Virus record (IMG/VR): IMGVR_UViG_3300020000_000339
Coordinates: 1-29,431 of that record
Source of the DNA: a virus
Length of the DNA stretch: 29,431 bases
Reading direction: 5' to 3' (one strand)
Part shown: piece by piece, positions 6,160 through 13,071 of the stretch
How the letters are laid out: each line of letters starts with the position of its first letter
How positions within the stretch are numbered: position 1 is the stretch's first letter
The notes under the pieces: generated by a model
The model's input: only the letters and a program-made list of their open reading frames with translations
What the model was told of the DNA's origin: nothing
Database searches by the model: none
Made by a program: the position numbers and the translations under genes

Positions 6160-6372
6160 TCATACTCGCACCTTCCGCCGCCGCACTTTTATTCGCTTGC
6201 GATAGATCACTTTGCAGAATCGCCCAGAAATGTCACCAATATCCACGACTGAAAATATCTCCCAGCCGCGACCCTCCAAATCTTCCAAGGTATCCGGTAA
6301 CGTGCTCCACTCGGCTGATTGCCAACTCCACTCATGTTTCATGTTTTTAGGCTTAGGTGATTCTGTAGGCAC
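6160..6372 (-). CDS. Small DUF4177-like protein
   Basis: Seventy residues from a GTG start with AAGGAG about 10 nt upstream. The central WEIFSVVDIGDISGRFCKVIYRKR has the pattern of DUF4177-type small proteins, in which a Gly-Trp turn is followed by two beta-strands. The tail is very basic (RRRKVRV). It is the last gene of the overlapping early operon. Function unknown. Confidence 0.6.
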   Translation of the reverse strand: MPTESPKPKNMKHEWSWQSAEWSTLPDTLEDLEGRGWEIFSVVDIGDISGRFCKVIYRKRIKVRRRKVRV

Positions 6373-6634
6373 GTTGAGGCTTCTCCTTCACAGCTTGCAC
6401 AACACGAGCGAATGGAAGACGCGAATGGATGGGGATGGATTCGAGGCTGGAGACCTCAAAATCCATCGCGCCCGTGAACCGCAACACCGAGGCGCAACCT
6501 AAACAGACAGTAAAATCGCCGGGCCCAGGCACAATCTCATCCAGCAGCGAAGTACAGGCGTCCAGCCGATAAAAGCAGACTGGACACCAGTGGAGCTCCG
6601 TTCTAGTGGTGAGCGACTTCCCCGGTGTCTTCAT
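6353..6634 (-). CDS. Small zinc-ribbon-like protein
   Basis: Ninety-three residues with two Cys pairs, CPVC at about 17-20 and CLGC at about 45-48, spaced as in a zinc ribbon. The rest is a mixed hydrophobic tail. The start overlaps the previous gene's stop (GAATGA) and the 3' end overlaps the next gene, as expected in a compact early operon. It may bind nucleic acid or protein; no enzymatic motif is seen. Confidence 0.6.
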   Translation of the reverse strand: MKTPGKSLTTRTELHWCPVCFYRLDACTSLLDEIVPGPGDFTVCLGCASVLRFTGAMDFEVSSLESIPIHSRLPFARVVQAVKEKPQRAYRIT

Positions 6635-6828
6635 TCGCCACGCTTCTCTTTTCGCTCCTTGACGTTAACAACCTTGTAGGCTGTAAAGTTGGGGCTGTTG
6701 CGGCCCACAGCGTTAGCCGTTATCAGGAAGCTGTTCTGTAGCATCCTGTTATTGCTCGATTGGGCCAGAGCAAAGCCCATGAGGACTAACAACCCGCCGT
6801 ACTCGTCATCAGTCAACTCAATAGTCAT
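6631..6828 (-). CDS. Hypothetical small helical protein
   Basis: Sixty-five residues with ELTDDEYGGLLVLMGFALAQ at the N-terminus, an amphipathic helical pattern, and a charged tail. GAGGAGG lies just upstream of the ATG and the start overlaps the upstream stop as ATGA. Family not recognised. Confidence 0.6.
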   Translation of the reverse strand: MTIELTDDEYGGLLVLMGFALAQSSNNRMLQNSFLITANAVGRNSPNFTAYKVVNVKERKEKRGE

Positions 6829-7118
6829 CGCACAGCCTCCTCTGGCTCGTCCAACTCCTGCCGAGTATCCACCACAACAGCGTTCCCCATAATCACGTCC
6901 TTGCGGCCGTGGATGTAGAGCCTGGTTGCCGGTATGTTCAATTCTAGTTTCTGCAGCTTCCCCAGATCGTTGACGACCATGAAACGCCCGTCAATCGTAC
7001 AAACCTCTTCGATAGGACCGCCCACAAGATCCTGCAACTCTTCCCGCGTCCAGTGAACCCCATTGGACGGCCGCAATTCCCTCGTGCGGCCGTCCGGTTG
7101 ATAAAGCATCGTGCTCAT
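6825..7118 (-). CDS. DUF3846-like protein
   Basis: Ninety-seven residues. The pattern LQDLVGGPIEEVCTIDGRFMVVNDLGKLQKLELNIPATRLY followed by a short IMGNAVVV strand is characteristic of DUF3846-type proteins of phages and plasmids: a Gly-Gly turn, a (V)NDLG/NEEG motif, an N-x-A-T segment, then a 'G-x-A' strand. The biochemical role of that family is not established. AGGAG lies 9-10 nt upstream, and the ATG directly follows the previous stop. Confidence 0.65.
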   Translation of the reverse strand: MSTMLYQPDGRTRELRPSNGVHWTREELQDLVGGPIEEVCTIDGRFMVVNDLGKLQKLELNIPATRLYIHGRKDVIMGNAVVVDTRQELDEPEEAVR

Positions 7119-7325
7119 TTACTCAGTCTCCTGTACTTCGCCGGCCGTTGGTGGATCCAAAAGTTCAATGACGAGCGTTGCGATTCGCGCAGCCCCTTCA
7201 ACTCCCTGGCCTTCGATGCGGCCGAGTAGCCAAAACAATTCTGAGCGGGGATCGGTTGCCCTGGGAATCAGAGCAGCCGCGACCTTCGGTTGAGTATCGC
7301 GGGTTAGTGTGCTGGTCTTTGCCAT
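7119..7325 (-). CDS. Hypothetical small protein
   Basis: Sixty-eight residues starting MAKTSTLTRDTQPKV, with one clear helix (PRSELFWLLGRIEGQGVEGAARIATLVIELL). Its ATG shares a base with the previous gene's TAA. Family not recognised; operon position and coupling support it as real. Confidence 0.6.
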   Translation of the reverse strand: MAKTSTLTRDTQPKVAAALIPRATDPRSELFWLLGRIEGQGVEGAARIATLVIELLDPPTAGEVQETE

Positions 7326-7921
7326 TACGTTGTTGCTCCTTTTTGTGCTGCTAGTAATGCCTTCAAAGCGTCATCTCTCGCCACGTTCACGCGAGAAAAA
7401 GCGGCTGATTCTGCGTTTGCCGCGTGTAGCTTGCGGATCAGATCACGATGCGCCAGGGTGACAAGGTGAGCCGGCGACATGGGAGGAACATTGAGGACGA
7501 TCCAGCAGTCCTCTCCCGCGCCGGCCGTCTGAGGTAGAGCCTTGAAACCGGAAAAGGCGCGTTCCATCATCTCCGACGCTCCCCACCGCTCGATGGAGCG
7601 CATGGCCTCAATCGTCTTGGCGATGGAAGTCATGTTGTCGCGTAGAGCATCAAACTTGTCACAGGCAAACACGGTCTGTTTGCCCCGCCGAATAAAGTAG
7701 ACGGCCACACCTGGGTCCACGGGCTCACGGTCCAGGCGCGGAGTCCCATCGTTCTTAAGTGGCAGGTTGGTGGAGATGACAAGAGACGTTCCCCCCAGGC
7801 GATGCACTTCAGAAACAATGAGGCTATAAGCCTTCGAGGTTGGAGTGTCGAAGCGGGATTGAACCTGAATCCCCGCCCTGTCCCAGCCAAGAGGCCACTC
7901 CAGCGGATAACTATTTGCCAT
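7325..7921 (-). CDS. J-domain-related phage protein, degenerate HPD
   Basis: 198 residues. The N-terminal two thirds (YPLEWPLGWDR ... VISTNLPLKNDGTPR ... VDPGVAVYF-RRGKQTVFACDKFD ... IERWGASEMMERAFSGFKALP) match a phage/prophage family that usually ends in a DnaJ-like domain. The C-terminal part, about residues 138-190 (CWIVLNVPPMSPAHLVTLAHRDLIRKLHAANAES, then RVNVARDDAL), lines up with a J-domain, but the HPD tripeptide needed to stimulate Hsp70 ATPase reads HAA. So it may bind partners without activating DnaK. It lies second in the early operon, overlapping the RHH gene by 11 nt. Role unknown; early host takeover or replication support is plausible. Confidence 0.7.
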   Translation of the reverse strand: MANSYPLEWPLGWDRAGIQVQSRFDTPTSKAYSLIVSEVHRLGGTSLVISTNLPLKNDGTPRLDREPVDPGVAVYFIRRGKQTVFACDKFDALRDNMTSIAKTIEAMRSIERWGASEMMERAFSGFKALPQTAGAGEDCWIVLNVPPMSPAHLVTLAHRDLIRKLHAANAESAAFSRVNVARDDALKALLAAQKGATT

Positions 7922-8135
7922 CAGCCCCCTCCTCTGCGATGCGTTCCTTTGCCGCAGCCAGTAACGCCCTCACCATCCAGAGACTTTGAGACATGCGCTC
8001 CAGTTCCGCAGCCTTCCGCAGCAGCTTGTTATCCGCCACCGAAATGCGAATCCCGGTCTTCACCGTCCCACTCCGTTTTTTGCTGTATAAATCCGGTCTA
8101 GGCGCACCGCCAACCGGCACTTTTTTATTTGCCAT
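7911..8135 (-). CDS. Ribbon-helix-helix (CopG-like) regulator
   Basis: Seventy-four residues. The segment TGIRISVADNKLLRKAAELERMSQSLWMVRALLAAAKERI fits a ribbon-helix-helix fold: one beta-strand followed by two helices. The Lys-rich N-terminus resembles other phage members. As the promoter-proximal gene of the early minus-strand operon, it is a good candidate for autoregulation. The ATG at 8135 is chosen over 8144 because a TTGACA promoter's -10 box (CAGTAT) overlaps the upstream ATG and ends 7 nt before this one, predicting a leaderless mRNA. Confidence 0.65.
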   Translation of the reverse strand: MANKKVPVGGAPRPDLYSKKRSGTVKTGIRISVADNKLLRKAAELERMSQSLWMVRALLAAAKERIAEEGADGK

Positions 8136-8142
8136 AAGAGCC

Positions 8143-8172
8143 ATACTGGAGGTAAGGTGGAGGTTATGTCAA
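8143..8172 (-). promoter_or_regulatory. Early minus-strand promoter
   Basis: On the minus strand a perfect TTGACA (8172-8167), an 18-nt spacer and CAGTAT (8148-8143), then 7 nt to the ATG at 8135. The -35 box overlaps the start codon region of the divergent nuclease gene, so transcription of the two arms should interfere. Confidence 0.55.
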
Positions 8173-8669
8173 GCGGAACGTGGAGAGAGGCTATCGCAGA
8201 GCAAAACGCGCGGCTGGGGATCAAGATTAGAACCCCGCCGACACCAGATCCTTTGCCGCCAAAAAAACCCGTGGGACACGTCGATAGGATGGCGGAACGG
8301 GAGGAACTTGCGGGAGCGATCGACAGCCGCCGCCGCCACGTTGCCAACGAAATGAACGGCATCGAAAAGAAATATGCCGCCTACCTCGAAACGCGCCGGC
8401 TGTGCGGAGAGATAGCGGGATGGAAGTTTGAGGGGATCAAACTGAAGTTGGCGCGCGCGACCTTCTACAACCCAGATTTTTTGGTGGTCAAGAATGACGG
8501 CCGGCTGGAGCTCCACGAGACCAAAGGGCACTGGGAAGACGACGCGAGAGTTAAGACCAAGATAGCGGCCGAGATGTTCCCAGAGTTTCGCTTTGTTGTG
8601 GTGACACAGGTTGGAAAGCCGAAACGATGGAGTTTCAAGAACTACAAGCATCAGGAGGAGCAGGAGTGA
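8166..8669 (+). CDS. PD-(D/E)XK nuclease, phage resolvase type
   Basis: 167 residues. From about residue 63 the pattern NGIEKKYAAYLETRRLCGEIAGWKFEGIKLKLA, then YNPDFLVV (D about 104), then LELHETKG (E about 118, K about 120), fits a PD-(D/E)XK nuclease of the DUF1064/T7 endonuclease I-like group. Such enzymes cut branched DNA during replication or packaging. The E in YLETRR would be the helix-1 acidic residue. ATG at 8166 is chosen with AAGG about 8 nt upstream; GTG at 8157 with GGAGG 4-5 nt upstream is possible. It is the first gene of the plus arm and overlaps the next by GTGA. Confidence 0.75.
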   Translation: MSSGTWREAIAEQNARLGIKIRTPPTPDPLPPKKPVGHVDRMAEREELAGAIDSRRRHVANEMNGIEKKYAAYLETRRLCGEIAGWKFEGIKLKLARATFYNPDFLVVKNDGRLELHETKGHWEDDARVKTKIAAEMFPEFRFVVVTQVGKPKRWSFKNYKHQEEQE

Positions 8670-9058
8670 GTTGCCCGAAATGCGGCAGGGATCACAAGCG
8701 CAGCAAAAACGGCCCCTGTCCGAACTGCTACCGAAAGACGTACAAAAACACCGAATCCGGTAAGGATGCCATCCGTCGAGCAGACAAGGCATCTGTACGG
8801 CGACACCCAGAACGGAGGATGAGAAGAGTTGTCAGATACAGGGAAAAAACCGGGTACTACATCCCAGCGGAGCTCCACGCACTCCGCAACGCGACCAAAA
8901 AACTCGAAAGAGCACTGGAAGCAGCCGAAAACAATCATGCAGTTCGCCCAACAAGTGAACGCCGTTTGCAGCAGAGTCTTGAACGGCGAGATAGATATGG
9001 AAGTGGCGAAGACCTATTCAGCGATGGCGCGAGTAGTGACCCAGGCGGCGAACATTGA
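8666..9058 (+). CDS. Zinc-finger-like basic protein
   Basis: 130 residues from a GTG that overlaps the preceding stop; GGAGG is about 7 nt upstream. The N-terminus has CPKCGRDHKRSKNGPCPNCY, a two-pair Cys zinc ribbon, followed by a very basic segment and a helical stretch (AELHALRNATKKLERALEAAENN). The last 40 residues overlap the 8937-9119 gene in another frame and look low-complexity, so the functional part may end near residue 92. It probably binds nucleic acid. Family not recognised. Confidence 0.55.
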   Translation: MSCPKCGRDHKRSKNGPCPNCYRKTYKNTESGKDAIRRADKASVRRHPERRMRRVVRYREKTGYYIPAELHALRNATKKLERALEAAENNHAVRPTSERRLQQSLERRDRYGSGEDLFSDGASSDPGGEH

Positions 9059-9119
9059 AGTAGCGCGCGCACGTCTCAGTAAAGACCTTCCAGAGTTGGG
9101 GCTAGAAGACGAGGAATAA
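8937..9119 (+). CDS. Small helical phage protein
   Basis: Sixty residues (MQFAQQVNAVCSRVLNGEIDMEVAKTYSAMARVVTQAANIEVARARLSK...) matching the look of small phage proteins with a NGEID-x-E-A-x-x-Y-S-x-x-AR-V core. It overlaps the end of the zinc-finger gene by 122 nt in another frame, with only a distant purine-rich stretch upstream. It could be produced by re-initiation or a +1 frameshift from that gene. Confidence 0.5.
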   Translation: MQFAQQVNAVCSRVLNGEIDMEVAKTYSAMARVVTQAANIEVARARLSKDLPELGLEDEE

Positions 9120-9128
9120 GGAGAAAGA

Positions 9129-9389
9129 ATGGCACGAAAAGACAGCTTCACCGGCAACACAATGTTTTGCGTCAACTGCAAAAATCCGATCCCAACAGAC
9201 CGTAAGAGCGATGCAATAACTTGCTCGAAAGCCTGTACCAAGGCGCGCAGAGACTTCATGCGGAGCAAGTTGGATCAGAAGCAATGCCGCTACTGCCTCA
9301 GACCATCGACAGCCGAGGAGCGCGCGCGGTACATGGCATGGAGGCGCGCAGAGAAGAAGACGGCAAAGGAGGAGGCTACAAGTGAGTGA
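9129..9389 (+). CDS. Zinc-finger-like small protein
   Basis: Eighty-six residues with CVNC, then TCSKAC, then CRYC over residues about 14-58, spaced to bind one or two zinc ions, and a Lys/Arg-rich tail. GGAG precedes the ATG by about 7 nt. The Cys pattern resembles short zinc ribbons in HNH-adjacent or transcription-related phage proteins, but no nuclease motif is present. Overlaps the next gene by 8 nt. Confidence 0.6.
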   Translation: MARKDSFTGNTMFCVNCKNPIPTDRKSDAITCSKACTKARRDFMRSKLDQKQCRYCLRPSTAEERARYMAWRRAEKKTAKEEATSE

Positions 9390-9654
9390 GGATCAATTTA
9401 TCGTGCAATGGAACGACGCCGGCAGGGAGCCACAATGCGCGCCAAACCCGAACTATCCCGACGGCATAAAGCTAGACGTTAGCGAAGGGGCTACGCAGAC
9501 CTGCACCGTAGACCTTCCCTATCCAGCGAAACGCTGCGGTCAATACATAGTGGAGTGTTGCTTATGCGGCTTCCGGGTAATCGTGACCACTGCAGGAAGG
9601 CCCGACGATCCCACGAGCATAAAACTACCCTGCCACCTTGGAAAAACTCAGTGA
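9382..9654 (+). CDS. Conserved small phage protein, Cys-rich
   Basis: Ninety residues from a GTG start inside the previous gene's end. It matches a phage family with WNDAGREPQCAPNPNYPDGIKLDVSEGA, then CTVDLPYPAKRCGQYIVEC-x2-CGFRVIVTTAGRPDDPTSIKLPC. The Cys spacing suggests metal binding. Function is not known in the family. Overlapping starts place it in the same transcript as its neighbours. Confidence 0.65.
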   Translation: MSEDQFIVQWNDAGREPQCAPNPNYPDGIKLDVSEGATQTCTVDLPYPAKRCGQYIVECCLCGFRVIVTTAGRPDDPTSIKLPCHLGKTQ

Positions 9655-9669
9655 ACATGGAGGCCGAAG

Positions 9670-9912
9670 ATGGAGGAGGAAGATAGAGAGTTCCGCAAGC
9701 TGGCCGAAAAAGGCATAATGCGTTTGGGTACTGCTACAATCACCCCCGAAACACCCAACGCCTTCCGCCACGTACTCCGCCACGGGATCAACGAACGGAA
9801 AGGCCAGAAATGCCGCATCCTCCACCAAAGCGGCACACTCGCCCAAATCGAGTTTGAAGACGGACATAAAGCCTACGTCAATCGCTTTTGCATTGTGAGG
9901 TCAAAATGTTAA
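9670..9912 (+). CDS. Hypothetical phage protein, small beta barrel
   Basis: Eighty residues. GGAGG about 6 nt before the ATG at 9670 fixes the start (an in-frame ATG at 9655 lacks this). The C-terminal half, GQKCRILHQSGTLAQIEFEDGHKAYVNRFCIV, reads as a small barrel common in phage hypotheticals. Its stop overlaps the start of the membrane protein. Function unknown. Confidence 0.6.
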   Translation: MEEEDREFRKLAEKGIMRLGTATITPETPNAFRHVLRHGINERKGQKCRILHQSGTLAQIEFEDGHKAYVNRFCIVRSKC

Positions 9913-10055
9913 CTCTCATCCTTCTGGTTTTCGCGTTTGTGTGCTTTACCCTCGCCGCATTTTGGAATCCCCCGCCCTGGTTCAATCGTCTTGTTGCAGC
10001 CGGCCTAGCCTTTTGGGTACTGTCGGTCATTCTGGCCGGCCATCTTGTACGGTAA
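9906..10055 (+). CDS. 49-residue two-helix membrane protein
   Basis: Frame starting MLTLILLVFAFVCFTLAAFW, a first transmembrane helix at about 3-20. A short NPPPWFNR loop precedes a second helix at about 29-47 (VAAGLAFWVLSVILAGHL). Its ATG overlaps the previous stop (AATGTTAA), and the next gene starts 12 nt after its TAA with GGAGG between. The hydrophobic content and coupling make it convincing despite its length. It may be an inner-membrane effector or holin-like protein; there is no charged tail typical of known holins. Confidence 0.6.
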   Translation: MLTLILLVFAFVCFTLAAFWNPPPWFNRLVAAGLAFWVLSVILAGHLVR

Positions 10056-10066
10056 GGAGGCGCGCG

Positions 10067-10330
10067 ATGGATCGAACCACCGCAGCACCGCAGGAAGTAC
10101 AGAAGATCCTGGGCGGCAAAGGCAAGAAGCTACACGCTCACGAGATTCACGTCAGGCGCACCGAGAACAAGGGCTATATCGCGCGCCACATGCTCCGCGA
10201 CAAACACGGCAACTACCCAATGGACGGGCAGCGCGGAGAGGCTGAATACGCCCTCGCCAACCATGACGAACTTCTGGCCCACATGAAGGACCACATGGCG
10301 GATATTCCCGACGAGGCCGAGGAGTCTTGA
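10067..10330 (+). CDS. Conserved small His-rich phage protein
   Basis: Eighty-seven residues with KKLHAHEIHVRRTENKGYIARHMLRDKHG and a C-terminal HDELLAHMKDHM. The pattern HEIHVRRT-x-NKGY and a repeated H-x3-H end matches a recurrent small phage protein, often located just before TerL. AAGGAGG is 6 nt upstream. The His pairs could bind metal. Function unknown. Confidence 0.65.
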   Translation: MDRTTAAPQEVQKILGGKGKKLHAHEIHVRRTENKGYIARHMLRDKHGNYPMDGQRGEAEYALANHDELLAHMKDHMADIPDEAEES

Positions 10331-10545
10331 TGGAGAAGTTGCCAGAGCTCACCGACATTTACGAATTTAGCGACTGGCTGAAGAAGCATTATCTTGGCGA
10401 GAAACGCGAACCCCTCATCATCACCCCCGAACATGGAGGATTGATTCGCGTGAAAACGGTAGAGGATACATACATAGCAGGGACATTCACAGACCCGGCT
10501 GGCCGTCCGTTCTCTACGCTAAAAATCACAACAGAAAAAGGTTGA
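10330..10545 (+). CDS. Hypothetical protein before terminase
   Basis: Seventy-one residues starting MEKLPELTDIYEFSDWLKKHYLGE. The ATG overlaps the previous stop as TGATG, with GAGGAG 5-6 nt upstream; a TTG one codon earlier is less likely. It is acidic at the N-terminus and beta-rich at the C-terminus. It occupies the position of a small terminase subunit but its short length and lack of helix-turn-helix make that uncertain. Confidence 0.55.
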   Translation: MEKLPELTDIYEFSDWLKKHYLGEKREPLIITPEHGGLIRVKTVEDTYIAGTFTDPAGRPFSTLKITTEKG

Positions 10546-10548
10546 TCC

Positions 10549-12297
10549 ATGCCCTTCAACTGGCGTCGATTGAAGGACGAGACCCAGGACCAACACGATA
10601 ACAAGCGATGGCGCGCGGAGCTCACCGTACTGGTACAGGAAGACGAAAAACTCCGTGATGACGGCCGGCGCGTCTGCCAGACCAATTTACTTGCGCTTTG
10701 CTGGGTACTGGGATTCTGCTTAGTCGATGAAGAGATACACCACGAGGCCATAGGCTTCTTCCTGCAGAAAGAGCCAGGGCTATCACTCGATGAGTGGATA
10801 TCGGGGAGTATCAAGCAGGGTAAACGCCGTGGATCCCTCTTGCTTCCCCGTGGCGTCTACAAAACCACCATCTCTCTCGCCAATTGCGCGCAACTCATCA
10901 TTTGCTGGCCGAGGACCATTTCAATAATGATCCTTTGCGGCCGCAGAGACCTTGCATGGGACTTTGTGAAACAGGTTGGTGGATTCTTTGTCAGGAGACC
11001 GAACCGCCCCCCTACCCTCTTTCAAGCACTCTTCCCAGAGCTCTGCGTGGGCAAGGAACCCGACACCGGCGAGTTTACCGCCGCTATCCGCCAGGACGAG
11101 CCCCGCATCATTGAGCCGGCGATATGGGGGGAATCCGTGGAGTCAGGACTATCGGGGTATCACCCCAACTACCTCGTCATTGACGATATTTCAAATAATC
11201 GCAACTCCCAGAAGTATGAGAACCGAACTCAGATCACCAAAAAATACAAACTCGCGCGTAAGGTTCTCTTGCCCCTGGGACTGGAAACCAAGTGCGGGAC
11301 TTCATACGGAACCGGAGATGTTTTTGCAGATGAGGTACTGACCACGCGCCCAGGCGAAGTGAGGCGGATCGTTAAGCCGTCATTGATTCTCAAGAGCGGA
11401 GAGCGGCTGGATCAGAACGGCTTTCCCGATGAGGATGAAGTGGTTTTGCTGTTTCCGAAGATACTCAGTTACGACTATCTACGCGCGGAATATGACAACG
11501 GCTTCGATTCGTTTATGACGCAGTATCAAAACGACGAGTACGGCGCGGCCGAGGTTGTGTTTTCGCAGGATCAGATTTTGCGCGCGATGGTGAATGAGGA
11601 TGCTTTGCCGCTCGAAGGCCGAACCTTCATTCACTGGAGGTTCCCTTGCACCCGCCACCAGTGGACGACAGCGGCCGCTGTTGTCGGAATCGAGTACCGC
11701 AATCGCTGTTACATTGTCGAGGCCATCGAAGGCCACTACAAGCCCAGCGTTCTCGCTAACCATGTTGCCACTCTCGCGCGGAAGTACCAGATGCACCGGA
11801 TAAGCGTCGAGGACTCCCCAGGCGCCATCCTCATGCAGTCAGCCATACAGAACTACTCCCTTACAACGGGCTGGGATGTAGGGATCGACTGGCAGGACTT
11901 CAACGACGACACCGGACAGAGAGACCTGAGAATCCGCAACATCGAAGCAGACCTCGCCACGGGACGGCTTTACTTCAATGCCGGCATGAAGCAATTGCGC
12001 GCGCTTATGCTGCAACTGACCCAGTACGGGATGCTCCCGAACAACGCCATTCCCGACTGCATAGCGCGCGTGGCGGATGCCCTGTTGCCCCAGAGTATCG
12101 CCAGGGAAATGGACGATGAAGACGAGGCGTGGAACGCCGTCAGAGAGCGCGACAAGTACAACATGATTTATGGGAGAGGCCAGTATGCGAGGCCCGAACC
12201 GGAGCCAGAAGAAGAAGAGGCCGAATACACCGACCCGAACGACGAGCCCTATAACGAACTTGGGCTAGAGAACATTTTAGGTGGATTGAATGGATAA
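10549..12297 (+). CDS. terL: Terminase large subunit (packaging ATPase)
   Basis: 582 residues. The N-terminal ATPase has a Walker A variant LLLPRGVYKTT at about 97-107 and Walker B YLVIDD at about 208-213. The C-terminal RNase H-like nuclease can be traced from FIHWRFPCT (about 360-368), VEDSPGA (about 420-426) to DCIARVADAL (about 503-512). The first nuclease Asp, usually WD or VDP in this strand, is R here. The last ~50 residues are acidic. It would pump DNA into the prohead through the portal. GTTGATCC precedes the ATG, so the ribosome site is weak and coupling to the upstream gene is likely. The 3' end overlaps the next gene by 8 nt. Confidence 0.88.
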   Translation: MPFNWRRLKDETQDQHDNKRWRAELTVLVQEDEKLRDDGRRVCQTNLLALCWVLGFCLVDEEIHHEAIGFFLQKEPGLSLDEWISGSIKQGKRRGSLLLPRGVYKTTISLANCAQLIICWPRTISIMILCGRRDLAWDFVKQVGGFFVRRPNRPPTLFQALFPELCVGKEPDTGEFTAAIRQDEPRIIEPAIWGESVESGLSGYHPNYLVIDDISNNRNSQKYENRTQITKKYKLARKVLLPLGLETKCGTSYGTGDVFADEVLTTRPGEVRRIVKPSLILKSGERLDQNGFPDEDEVVLLFPKILSYDYLRAEYDNGFDSFMTQYQNDEYGAAEVVFSQDQILRAMVNEDALPLEGRTFIHWRFPCTRHQWTTAAAVVGIEYRNRCYIVEAIEGHYKPSVLANHVATLARKYQMHRISVEDSPGAILMQSAIQNYSLTTGWDVGIDWQDFNDDTGQRDLRIRNIEADLATGRLYFNAGMKQLRALMLQLTQYGMLPNNAIPDCIARVADALLPQSIAREMDDEDEAWNAVRERDKYNMIYGRGQYARPEPEPEEEEAEYTDPNDEPYNELGLENILGGLNG

Positions 12298-12625
12298 AGC
12301 GGCGAGTGTTGAGGGTGTGAGTGGGGAAGCAACCGATCCTCTAAACATCGAGTGCCCTCGGTGTAACGCACCAGCAGGAAGTAGATGCCATGAGGCAGCA
12401 TTTGGTGAGTACAAATTTACGCATCACAATGCGCGAATAGCGGCAGCAAATACGTCCACCCCATCCCAAGGCAGAGGGACGAGGCTCAGGAATAAAACGA
12501 CAGGCGACCTCGCAACGGTTATCTACGATGACGGCCAAGAGGTAACGATACTGGTTGACGGTTACGCCGCGTCCGACGCTTACGATGCAACCGAACTGGC
12601 CGAAAAGTGGGAAGTTGTCCCGTGA
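12290..12625 (+). CDS. Zinc-binding phage protein
   Basis: 111 residues. IECPRCNAPAGSRCHEAAFGEYKFTHHNARIAAA (about 20-53) fits the short phage zinc-finger with CPxC-x3-5-GxxC-x-H...HxxR. The C-terminal half is an acidic, beta-type domain (LATVIYDDGQEVTILVDGYAA). AGGTGG lies 7 nt before the ATG, which is within the end of terL. Such proteins often sit next to packaging genes; role unknown. Confidence 0.65.
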   Translation: MDKAASVEGVSGEATDPLNIECPRCNAPAGSRCHEAAFGEYKFTHHNARIAAANTSTPSQGRGTRLRNKTTGDLATVIYDDGQEVTILVDGYAASDAYDATELAEKWEVVP

Positions 12626-12924
12626 GCCAGGATCAGCCTACAGAACAGGGGATACTGTATACCGAAAATCAACTCGCCAACTACAGTCACCGCCTCTCCA
12701 GGCTGAAACCCGTTGAACCAGGGGATATGTGCTGTAGTTGTGGAGACGATTGCGACGGCCCCGGCTTCGCCGTTGGAGCGTTCCACGCCATTAGAATCAA
12801 CGGCCACCCCATCTGTGCAAGGGGATCGTGCTACGGCGCGCAGATAGCCGAATTTTCCGGTAGACGCGACGGCTGCAGGTGTGGACTGACCAAAAAAGCG
12901 CAAGAACGGAGAAGGTTAGGTTAA
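12622..12924 (+). CDS. Cys-rich small protein
   Basis: About 100 residues from the GTG overlapping the previous stop (GTGA). It contains CCSCGDDC and a later C-x5-C and CRC pairs, consistent with metal binding, and a Lys/Arg-rich tail. An in-frame start 15 nt upstream exists but would overlap the previous gene more. Not recognised. Confidence 0.5.
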   Translation: MSQDQPTEQGILYTENQLANYSHRLSRLKPVEPGDMCCSCGDDCDGPGFAVGAFHAIRINGHPICARGSCYGAQIAEFSGRRDGCRCGLTKKAQERRRLG

Positions 12925-13004
12925 TGAGTTTGCAATGCTCATCCCAGAAGGGTAATATCCGCCTAACTTTCCATAATGGTGACGAGGGGATTGTCACCCA
13001 GTAG
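12924..13004 (+). CDS. Candidate 26-residue ORF
   Basis: ATG overlaps the TAA of the upstream gene (TTAATG) and encodes MSLQCSSQKGNIRLTFHNGD... to a TAG. No ribosome-binding site of quality is seen. It could be a translated leader or a remnant; the coding status is doubtful. The following 114 nt before the portal gene hold no other gene. Confidence 0.25.
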   Translation: MSLQCSSQKGNIRLTFHNGDEGIVTQ

Positions 13005-13071
13005 AGACCGGAAGTGGCCGACCAGTAACACCGCCGACCCGAACCCGAATTGAAACAGTAAGCAAATTCAT

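Noticed and set aside
9941-10330. A longer start for the His-rich small protein at 10067
   Set aside because: The upstream part is a different frame of the two-helix membrane protein, and a consensus AAGGAGG precedes the ATG at 10067.
10330-10545. Small terminase subunit
   Set aside because: Correct position but too short, with no helix-turn-helix visible; kept as hypothetical.
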